DNA of 64,000 nt from Modicisalibacter radicis (GTDB taxonomy: Bacteria; Pseudomonadota; Gammaproteobacteria; Pseudomonadales; Halomonadaceae): NCBI RefSeq assembly GCF_900961225.1, contig NZ_CAAHFN010000053.1, positions 17,420 to 81,419 of the forward strand, given 5' to 3'. Position 1 is the first letter of the stretch. Every line of letters starts with the position of its first letter. The notes below the pieces were generated by a model. It was not told where the DNA came from. It was given only the letters and a program-made list of their open reading frames with translations, and did not search any database. Both the position numbers and the translations under genes were made by a program. This document shows positions 58,085 through 64,000 of the stretch, piece by piece.

Positions 58085-59818
58085 TCAGGCCGGGGTCGCG
58101 GCCTGGGCGGCGCGTCTTGCCAGAAGTGCGTCGTCGCACGTCGGGCAGAACTCGTGCTCACCGGCCAGGTAGCCGTGTACCGGGCAGATCGAGAAGGTCG
58201 GCGTCACGGTGAGGTAGGGCAGCCGGAAGCGCGACAGGGCGGTGTGTACCAGTTGCTTGCAGGCCCGTGCCGAGGAGAGTTTCTCGCGCATGTAGAGGTG
58301 CAGCACGGTGCCGCCGGTATAGCGGGTCTGCAGCGGGTCCTGATGGAGCAGCGCCTCGAAGGGGTCGTCGGTGTGGCCCACCGGCAACTGGCTGGAGTTG
58401 GTGTAGTAGGGGGCCTCTGGCGTGCCGGCCTGGAGAATGCCGGGAAAGTGCTTGCGGTCCTCCCTGGCGAAACGATGGGTGGTGCCTTCGGCCGGGGTCG
58501 CCTCCAGGTTGTAGAGATGGCCGGTGCTTTCCTGGAACTCGCGCATCCGCTCGCGGACGTGGTCCAGTAGCGCCAGGGCCAGCTGCTGTCCCTCGGGGGC
58601 GGCGATGTCGAGGCGGTCGTCGCTGAAGTTGCGCACCATCTCGTTGAGGCCGTTCACGCCCAGCGTCGAGAAGTGGTTGCGCAATGTGCCCAGATAGCGC
58701 TGGCTGTAGGGATAGAGGCCGTCGTCCATCCACCGCTGGATGCACTCGCGCTTGATCTCCAGGCTGTCGCGGCCGAGTTCGAGCAGGCGGTCCAGCTCAT
58801 CGAACAGCCCCGCCCGGTCGCCGGCGAAACGGTGGCCCAGACGCGCGCAGTTGATCGTCACCACGCCCAGCGAGCCGGTCTGTTCGGCACTGCCGAACAG
58901 GCCGTTGCCGCGCTTGAGCAGCTCGGTTAGGTCGAGCTGCAGCCGGCAGCACATGGAACGCACCATGTGCGGTTCCAGGTCGGAATTGAGGAAGTTCTGG
59001 AAGTAGGGCAGGCCGTACTTGGCGGTCAGCGCGAAGAGCCGCTCGGCGTTGTCGCTCTGCCAGTCGAAGTCCGCGGTGATGTTGTAGGTGGGGATCGGGA
59101 AGGTGAACACCCGACCGCGGCAGTCGCCCTCTTCCATCACCTCCAGGTAGGCGCGGTTGAGCAGGTCCATCTCGGCCTGCAGTTCGCCGTAGCCGAAGGG
59201 CTGCTCCTCGCCGCCGATGATCGGTACCTGCTCGCGCAGATCCGCCGGGCAGGTCCAGTCGAAGGTGAGGTTGGTGAAGGGGGTCTGGCTGCCCCAGCGC
59301 GACGGCACGTTGAGGTTGTAGATGAACTCCTGCACCGCCTGCTTCACCGCCGGGTAGTCGAGCCGGTCCTTGCGCACGAAGGGCGCCAGATAGGTATCGA
59401 AGGAGCTGAACGCCTGGGCGCCGGCCCATTCGTTCTGCAGGGTGCCGAGGAAGTTGACCATCTGGCCCAGGGCGCTCGAGAGGTGCCGGGGCGGTGCGCT
59501 CTCCGCCCGCCCCGGCACGCCGTTGAAACCCTCGGCGAGCAGGGTACGCAGCGACCAGCCGGCACAGTAGCCGCTGAGCATGTCCAGGTCGTGGATGTGC
59601 AGGTCGCCCTGGCGGTGCGCCGAGCCCACCGCGGCGGGATAGACCTCGTTGAGCCAGTAGTTGGCGATCAGCTTGCCCGAGGCGTTGAGAATAAGCCCGC
59701 CCAGGGAGTAGCCCTGGTTGGCGTTGGCATTGATGCGCCAGTCGGCGCGCTGCAGGTACTCGTCGACGGTCGAGGCGACGTCGACGGTTTGATGGCGCTG
59801 CAAGGAAGGTTCTGCCAC
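58085..59818 (-). CDS. nrdD: Class III ribonucleoside-triphosphate reductase, large part (no glycyl-radical motif)
   Basis: 577 residues, started by GTG with GGAGAAG upstream. The NrdD core is clear: NANANQGYSLGGL, GDLHIHDLD, LNVPSRWGSQTPFTNLTFD, TITADF-type block ITADFDWQ, MCCRLQLDL, GSLGVVTINCARLGH. The C-terminus carries the zinc site CPVHGYLAGEHEFCPTC and stops soon after with DALLARRAAQAATPA. No ATP-cone precedes the core. The usual glycyl-radical stretch is missing from this chain and is found in the next small gene, so this is a split enzyme. It makes deoxynucleotides without oxygen. Confidence 0.93.
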   Translation of the reverse strand: MAEPSLQRHQTVDVASTVDEYLQRADWRINANANQGYSLGGLILNASGKLIANYWLNEVYPAAVGSAHRQGDLHIHDLDMLSGYCAGWSLRTLLAEGFNGVPGRAESAPPRHLSSALGQMVNFLGTLQNEWAGAQAFSSFDTYLAPFVRKDRLDYPAVKQAVQEFIYNLNVPSRWGSQTPFTNLTFDWTCPADLREQVPIIGGEEQPFGYGELQAEMDLLNRAYLEVMEEGDCRGRVFTFPIPTYNITADFDWQSDNAERLFALTAKYGLPYFQNFLNSDLEPHMVRSMCCRLQLDLTELLKRGNGLFGSAEQTGSLGVVTINCARLGHRFAGDRAGLFDELDRLLELGRDSLEIKRECIQRWMDDGLYPYSQRYLGTLRNHFSTLGVNGLNEMVRNFSDDRLDIAAPEGQQLALALLDHVRERMREFQESTGHLYNLEATPAEGTTHRFAREDRKHFPGILQAGTPEAPYYTNSSQLPVGHTDDPFEALLHQDPLQTRYTGGTVLHLYMREKLSSARACKQLVHTALSRFRLPYLTVTPTFSICPVHGYLAGEHEFCPTCDDALLARRAAQAATPA

Positions 59819-59869
59819 CGTCTTCTCCCATATGTGGTGTTTTAACTATCAATTGCTACTACATGATGT

Positions 59870-59916
59870 ATTAGAGCGTAGGCGGCTCGGCGCTGAAAAG
59901 ACATGACGTAAATCAG
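59870..59916 (-). promoter_or_regulatory. Fnr-like site upstream of nrdD
   Basis: ATGACGTAAATCAG (59903-59916) matches TTGAY-N4-ATCAA at eight of ten positions. A good -10 TCTAAT on the minus strand (59870-59875) is about 5 nt further than ideal; TACGCT (59875-59880) fits the spacing but is weak. The remaining intergenic sequence up to norZ (60061) holds nothing else I could recognise. Confidence 0.45.
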
Positions 59917-60060
59917 GAAAGGATCAATCGATGGGGCTGGCTCGGACGGCCTTCCGGTTACGGGTCCCGTCGAGAACCTGAAACCACCGCACGGAGCGAA
60001 GAAAGGATGACCGCCTGGGTCATCCCTTCCTCGAAGCGGCTCGGGCGACCTGACCGTGGG

Positions 60061-62352
60061 TCAGGCCGAAATGCTGCCCCGGGCCTCGCTGTCCGCGTTT
60101 TCGATCGACTGAGGCTGCGCACGGCCGAGCAGCGCGGAGACGACCTGCCAGGCCACGGCCAGGGCGCCGACGATGAACACCACGTCGCCGACGGTGCGGA
60201 TCCAGCGCAGCGTCTCCAGCAGTGGCTGCTGCATGAAGGCTTCGCTGCGGGCGTACCACAGGCCCTCGCTGGCGCTGGCGATGAACTGGATCACGCCCAC
60301 CGGCAGCAGGCTGGTGAACAGCATAAGTGCCAGACCGGCGTTGAGGCAGCAGAAGCCGACCTTCATCAGACGGTCGTTGAACATCAGCCCCGGCCTGATG
60401 TAACGCAGCACCAGCAGGGTGAAGCCCAGCGCCAGGAAGCCGTAGACGCCGAACAGGGCGGCATGGGCGTGGGTCGGCGTGGTGTTGAGTCCCTGGATGT
60501 AGTAGAGCGCGATCGGCGGATTGATCATGAAGCCGAGCACGCCGGCACCGAGCATGTTCCAGAACGCCACGCCGACGAAGAACAGCAGCGGCCACTTGAC
60601 GTTCTCCATCCAGGAAGCACGCTGCTTGAGGCGCCAGTGCTCCCAGGCTTCGTAGCCGAGCACCACCAGCGGCACGACTTCCAGGGCGCTGAAGGTGGCA
60701 CCGACCGCCATGACCGGCGTGGTGGTGCCGGCGAAGTACAGGTGGTGGAAGGTGCCGGGAATGCCGCCGAGCATGAACAGCGAGGCCGAGGCCAGGCTGG
60801 CGGTGGTGGCGATGCGGCGCGAGACCAGGCCCATGCTGCAGAAGATGAAGGCCAGCGCGGTGGTGGCGAACACTTCGAAGAAGCCTTCCACCCACAGGTG
60901 GACGATCCACCAGCGCCAGTACTCCATCACCGACAGGTTCGTGCGCTCGCCGTAGAAGAAGCCGGCGCCGTAGAACAGGCCGATGCAGGCCACCGAGGCG
61001 GTGAGCAGGGCCAGCAGATGCCTGTCGCCGGGCTGACGCAGGGCGGGCACGATGCCGCGCAGCATCAACACCAGCCAGAAGGCGATACCGGTGAACTTGC
61101 CGATCTGCCACAGGCGGCCCAGGTCGACGTACTCATAGCCCTGGTGGCCCAGCCAGAAGTTGAGGTCCGCGGGCATGATCTGGGCGATTGCCAGGTAGTT
61201 GCCGGTGAAGGAACCGGCGACCACGACGACCAGCGCCCAGAACAGGATGTCCACCCCCAGCTTCTGGAACCTGGGGTCCTTGCCGCCGTTGATGATCGGG
61301 GCGAGGAAAAGGCCGGCGGCGAGGAAACCGGTGGCGATCCAGAACAGCGCGCTCTGGATGTGCCAGGTGCGCAGCAGCGTGTAGGGGAACCAGCGGGACA
61401 GCTCGATACCGTAGAAGCTCTGGCCCTCGATGGTGTAGTGAGCGGTGGCGCCGCCCACGAACACCTGGAAGATGAACAGGCCGACCACCAGCAGCAGGTA
61501 CTTGCCCAGCGCCTTCTGGGATGCGGTCAGGGCGACGCTGGTCAGCGGGTCCTTGAGGGGCGCTTCGGGCTCGGCTTCATCCTCCTTGCGCAGGAACGCC
61601 CAGGCCCAGATCAGCAGGCCGACACCGGCAATCAGCAGCACCACGCTGGCCAGCGACCAGAGGATGTTTTCCGCGGTCGGCACGTTGTCGATCAGCGGCT
61701 CGTGCGGCCAATTGTTGGTATAGGTCGCTTCGCTGCCCGGGCGCTCGGTGGCGGCGGCCCAGGCGGTCCAGAAGAAGAAGTCGGCCAGCTGCGCGCGACG
61801 CTCGGCGCTGGGCAGGGTGTCCTCCTTCATGGCGTAGCTTTCGCGGCTACCCTGCAGTGCGGGATCGTCGCTGAACAGGCGGCTGTAGTAGTCGGCGGTC
61901 CGGGCCATGGCCCGGGCGCGGCGCTCGGAAACCACGACCGTGTCGCTGGCGGCGTCCAGCGTATTGGTGCGGTACTCCTGCTCGAGTTCGAATTCGAGCC
62001 GGTTCTGCTCGCTGGGACTCAGCGAGGCGTAGGACTCTCCATAGGTGTCCTCGGCGGCCAGTTCCAGCCAGGCCATCAGCTCGCGATGCAGCCAGTCGGC
62101 GGTCCAGTCCGGCGCCTGGTAGGCGCCGTGACCCCAGATCGAGCCGAGCTGCATGCCGCCGACGGACTGCCAGGCGGTCTGGCCGTCGAGGATGCCCTTC
62201 TCGGTCATCAAGAGCTCGCCGCCCGTAGTCACTACCCGGTCGGGAATCGGCGGCGCCTGGCGGTAGACCTCCTTGCCGAAAAAGCCCAGCAGGGCGAAGG
62301 TGACGCCCAGGACCAGCAGCAGCAGCCCCCAGAGTTTGCGGTAATCAGCCAT
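60061..62352 (-). CDS. norZ: Quinol-dependent nitric oxide reductase
   Basis: 763 residues. One N-terminal helix (about 7-26) leads a periplasmic domain of about 200 residues (the fused cytochrome-c-like fold of qNOR, without a CxxCH heme motif). About 12 heme-copper-oxidase-type helices follow, with the family sequences HIQSALFWIATG, LWVEGFFEVFATT and GTFHHLYFAGTT. It reduces NO to N2O using quinol directly, so no NorC is needed. The start overlaps the ytfE stop by 8 nt, and both are read from the NorR-type promoter at 63057-63073. Confidence 0.95.
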   Translation of the reverse strand: MADYRKLWGLLLLVLGVTFALLGFFGKEVYRQAPPIPDRVVTTGGELLMTEKGILDGQTAWQSVGGMQLGSIWGHGAYQAPDWTADWLHRELMAWLELAAEDTYGESYASLSPSEQNRLEFELEQEYRTNTLDAASDTVVVSERRARAMARTADYYSRLFSDDPALQGSRESYAMKEDTLPSAERRAQLADFFFWTAWAAATERPGSEATYTNNWPHEPLIDNVPTAENILWSLASVVLLIAGVGLLIWAWAFLRKEDEAEPEAPLKDPLTSVALTASQKALGKYLLLVVGLFIFQVFVGGATAHYTIEGQSFYGIELSRWFPYTLLRTWHIQSALFWIATGFLAAGLFLAPIINGGKDPRFQKLGVDILFWALVVVVAGSFTGNYLAIAQIMPADLNFWLGHQGYEYVDLGRLWQIGKFTGIAFWLVLMLRGIVPALRQPGDRHLLALLTASVACIGLFYGAGFFYGERTNLSVMEYWRWWIVHLWVEGFFEVFATTALAFIFCSMGLVSRRIATTASLASASLFMLGGIPGTFHHLYFAGTTTPVMAVGATFSALEVVPLVVLGYEAWEHWRLKQRASWMENVKWPLLFFVGVAFWNMLGAGVLGFMINPPIALYYIQGLNTTPTHAHAALFGVYGFLALGFTLLVLRYIRPGLMFNDRLMKVGFCCLNAGLALMLFTSLLPVGVIQFIASASEGLWYARSEAFMQQPLLETLRWIRTVGDVVFIVGALAVAWQVVSALLGRAQPQSIENADSEARGSISA

Positions 62353-63022
62353 GGCGAACCTCCGGTGTCACGGCGCGCTCGAACAGCACGTTGTTTTCCA
62401 GGTGGATGTGTTGCATCAGGTCCTCGCGGAATTCACGCAGCCCGGCATACAGCGCGCGCCAGGTCGTGCAGGCGCCCCTGGGCGTCTGGATGTCGTGGGT
62501 GAGCGCCATCAGCCGGGCCAGGGCCTCGCCATGCGCGTCGTGTTCGAAACGCATCACCGCGATGGGCCCGTGCGCATCGTGGTCGAGGCCACGCTTGAGC
62601 ATCGGGAACAGGATCCTCTCCTCCTTTTGCATGTGGCTTTCGAGTTCCTGGTGCATTCCCTCGAGGAGCTCGGCCAGCCCGCCGGGGCAGTCCTGGCGCT
62701 CGCCGTGGACGTGCTCGACACGCCTTGCCAGGCGGATGAGTTCGGGCATCTGCTGGCGATGCACGGCGTGGTAACGGGTCAGGATGTGATCGATCAGTTC
62801 GCCGGTGCCGGCCGTCTGCCAGTCTTGCTCGCCGGGCTGGCTGGCGGGGAGTGATTCCAGGGCGGCGACGAGGCGGGGCAGATCGTCGTCGCGGCCGGCC
62901 AGCGAGTCGCGCAGGGTCGCGCGGCCGCCGCAGCAGAAGTCGATCCCGTAATCGTGGAACACCCGGGTGGCGCCGGGCAGTTGGCGGGCCAGCTGGCCGA
63001 CGGGCTGGTCGAGAAGGGTCAT
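62345..63022 (-). CDS. ytfE: Iron-sulfur cluster repair di-iron protein YtfE/DnrN
   Basis: 225 residues. The N-terminal ScdA domain has the cysteine pair in DYGIDFCCGGRATL (about 25-38). The hemerythrin-like domain contributes histidines in HILTRYHAVHR, HMQKEE, FEHDAHG and HIHLENNVLF. It repairs clusters damaged by NO. The RIC/ScdA protein is commonly encoded with NO reductase, as here, with translational overlap to norZ. Confidence 0.95.
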   Translation of the reverse strand: MTLLDQPVGQLARQLPGATRVFHDYGIDFCCGGRATLRDSLAGRDDDLPRLVAALESLPASQPGEQDWQTAGTGELIDHILTRYHAVHRQQMPELIRLARRVEHVHGERQDCPGGLAELLEGMHQELESHMQKEERILFPMLKRGLDHDAHGPIAVMRFEHDAHGEALARLMALTHDIQTPRGACTTWRALYAGLREFREDLMQHIHLENNVLFERAVTPEVRHG

Positions 63023-63056
63023 GGCGTGCTCCTGTGATAGGCATGTGCCTTTTCAG

Positions 63057-63073
63057 TGCAGGTGCCGTGCCAA
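63057..63073 (-). promoter_or_regulatory. Sigma-54 promoter of ytfE-norZ
   Basis: On the minus strand TTGGCACGGCACCTGCA carries the -24 TGGCACG and -12 TGC with the exact GG-N10-GC spacing. The start would be near 63046, about 24 nt before the ytfE ATG. Activation by NorR, a sigma-54 activator encoded divergently, is expected. Confidence 0.85.
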
Positions 63074-63104
63074 CTTTTAAGCCGTTGATTGCTCTTGGCT
63101 ATTG

Positions 63105-63146
63105 TTGATTCTGGTCAATTGTACCCGGCGCGTGGGCGGTGATAAT
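63105..63146 (+). promoter_or_regulatory. Fnr-type promoter of norR
   Basis: TTGATTCTGGTCAA (63105-63118) matches Fnr at nine of ten positions. On the plus strand the -10 GATAAT (63141-63146) is exactly placed for a -41.5 centre, giving a start near 63153 for norR. Both elements overlap NorR-type repeats (63113-63125 and 63138-63150), which suggests NorR can limit its own synthesis. Confidence 0.65.
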
Positions 63147-63170
63147 GACCCGGCTGTGGTGGTTTTTACC
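63113..63170. promoter_or_regulatory. Three NorR-type enhancer repeats (GGT-N7-ACC)
   Basis: GGTCAATTGTACC (63113-63125), GGTGATAATGACC (63138-63150) and GGTGGTTTTTACC (63158-63170). All three match the GGT-N7-ACC element described for NorR of Ralstonia eutropha. They lie about 40-113 bp upstream of the sigma-54 promoter. Three sites are also what E. coli NorR needs at norVW. Confidence 0.8.
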
Positions 63171-63207
63171 CGCCTCTTGTCCGCTGCGATCCGCCAGGAG
63201 CCTTGCC

Positions 63208-64000
63208 ATGCTGGAAGACGTCGTGCTTGCCGACCTCACCGCCGAACTGCCCAGCGCGGTGCGGCTGCAGCGGCTGGTCAGGACATTGCGCGAATATTTT
63301 CGCTGCGGCGCGGTGGGATTGTTGCGCCTCGAAGACGATGCGCTGTGTCCGGTGGCGGTCGACGGGCTGACGCGCGAGGCGCTGGGGCGTCGCTTCGTGG
63401 TGGCCCAGCATCCACGCCTGACAGCGATTCTCGCCCGGCGCGAGACGGTGGCCTTCCCGCCCGATTCGACGTTGCCCGACCCTTACGACGGGCTGCTCGA
63501 CAATCACATCGGCGATCCCTTGCCGGTGCACGACTGCATGGGCGTCAGCCTGCATGTCGAGGGCAGCCTGTGGGGGGCATTGACCCTGGACGCGCTCACG
63601 CCTGGCACTTTCGATGCTCAGGCCCGGGACGACCTGCAGCGCGTCACCCTGCTGGTCGAGGCCGCCGTGCGCATGACCCGCCTGGAGCAGGACGTGCGTC
63701 GCCTGCGCCTGTCGCGAAGCGATACCGCCAAGGAGATCGGTGAACCCCAGGAGGGGGAGATCATCGGGCAGAGCCCGGTCATTCGCCAACTGCTGGATGA
63801 GCTCGAAGTGGTGGCCGATTCCGAGTTGCCCGTGCTGATCACGGGCGAGACCGGGGTCGGCAAGGAGTTGTTCGTCCGCCATCTTCACCAGCGTTCGCGG
63901 CGTCGGCGCCGCCCGCTGATCCAGGTCAACTGCGCGGCGCTGCCCGAGTCGCTGGCCGAAAGCGAGCTGTTCGGTCATGTGAAGGGCGCCTTCTCGGGGG
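63208..64000 (+). CDS. norR: Nitric oxide-sensing sigma-54 activator NorR, N-terminal part
   Basis: 264 codons are in the window and the frame is open to the end. The GAF sensor domain (about 1-170) has PDPYDG and HDCMGVSLHVEG, the region that carries the mononuclear iron ligands in E. coli NorR. The AAA+ domain starts at about 188 (IIGQSPVIRQLL) with Walker A GETGVGKE, and the GAFSG loop (GAFTGA in the family) is reached at the edge. The start ATG has the RBS CAGGAG. It activates ytfE-norZ in response to NO. The C-terminal HTH is beyond the window. Confidence 0.95.
   Translation, partial: MLEDVVLADLTAELPSAVRLQRLVRTLREYFRCGAVGLLRLEDDALCPVAVDGLTREALGRRFVVAQHPRLTAILARRETVAFPPDSTLPDPYDGLLDNHIGDPLPVHDCMGVSLHVEGSLWGALTLDALTPGTFDAQARDDLQRVTLLVEAAVRMTRLEQDVRRLRLSRSDTAKEIGEPQEGEIIGQSPVIRQLLDELEVVADSELPVLITGETGVGKELFVRHLHQRSRRRRRPLIQVNCAALPESLAESELFGHVKGAFSG

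Noticed and set aside
60007..62502. 831-codon plus-strand open frame opposite norZ
   Set aside because: Antisense shadow of the conserved NO reductase; no RBS and a Gln/Gly/Glu-rich composition.

Overview
The window is GC-rich (roughly 65% by eye) and tightly packed with gammaproteobacterial genes. It looks like a facultatively anaerobic, denitrifying, salt-adapted bacterium of the Halomonas type. The genus is an inference from gene content (N-type ATPase, arcDABC, narXL-narK1K2-narGHJI, copper NirK, quinol NorZ, Anr/Fnr, NhaP antiporter) and not from any marker gene. No rRNA, tRNA, CRISPR array or complete insertion sequence was seen.

Layout. 1-1433: end of a siderophore-type ABC ATPase and the cbpA/cbpM co-chaperone pair. 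1434-6563: a lower-GC block with a decayed histone-deacetylase-family gene, a CRP/FNR-type regulator without Fe-S cysteines, glutamate decarboxylase and an aspartate:alanine-exchanger-family transporter. 6569-13107: complete nine-gene N-ATPase operon (atpDCQRBEFAG, minus strand). 13296-19452: zinc alcohol dehydrogenase and a yhiI-rbbA-yhhJ exporter. 19587-24335: arcDABC arginine deiminase operon with a well-placed Fnr/Anr promoter. 24644-27385: P-type cation ATPase. 27454-35067: narHJI, a parvulin, moaB, moeA, a Dnr-like regulator and moaA, all minus strand. 35501-41107: narK1/narK2 and divergent narXL. 41114-45562: small proteins, NhaP antiporter, flavohemoglobin. 45764-49531: narG, on its own, about 10.7 kb from narHJI. 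50033-64000: Fnr, a HemN-like protein, copper nitrite reductase, SirB2, a NrdG-like protein, UbiV/UbiU, NrdG, split NrdD, NorZ, YtfE and NorR.

How it works together. Nitrate is imported by NarK1/NarK2 and reduced by NarGHI, with the NarJ chaperone and molybdenum cofactor genes nearby. Nitrite goes to NO by NirK, NO to N2O by NorZ, and NO damage is handled by YtfE and Hmp. UbiUV supports quinone synthesis without oxygen and NrdDG supplies deoxynucleotides without oxygen. ArcDABC gives fermentative ATP, and the N-ATPase and NhaP handle Na+/H+. Fnr-type sites precede arcD, narH, narK1, narG, the hemN-like gene, nirK, ubiU, nrdD and norR. narG, narH and narK1 share one promoter module (Fnr site plus NarL 7-2-7 site, 51-52 bp centre to centre). 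norR and ytfE-norZ diverge from a region with a sigma-54 promoter and three NorR-type repeats.

Most unusual points: (1) the glycyl-radical segment of the anaerobic ribonucleotide reductase is encoded by a separate 53-codon gene; (2) two radical-SAM family members, one NrdG-like and one HemN-like, have each lost all their iron-sulfur cysteines but keep intact reading frames and anaerobic operon context; (3) narG is separated from narHJI and each part carries its own copy of the same promoter module.
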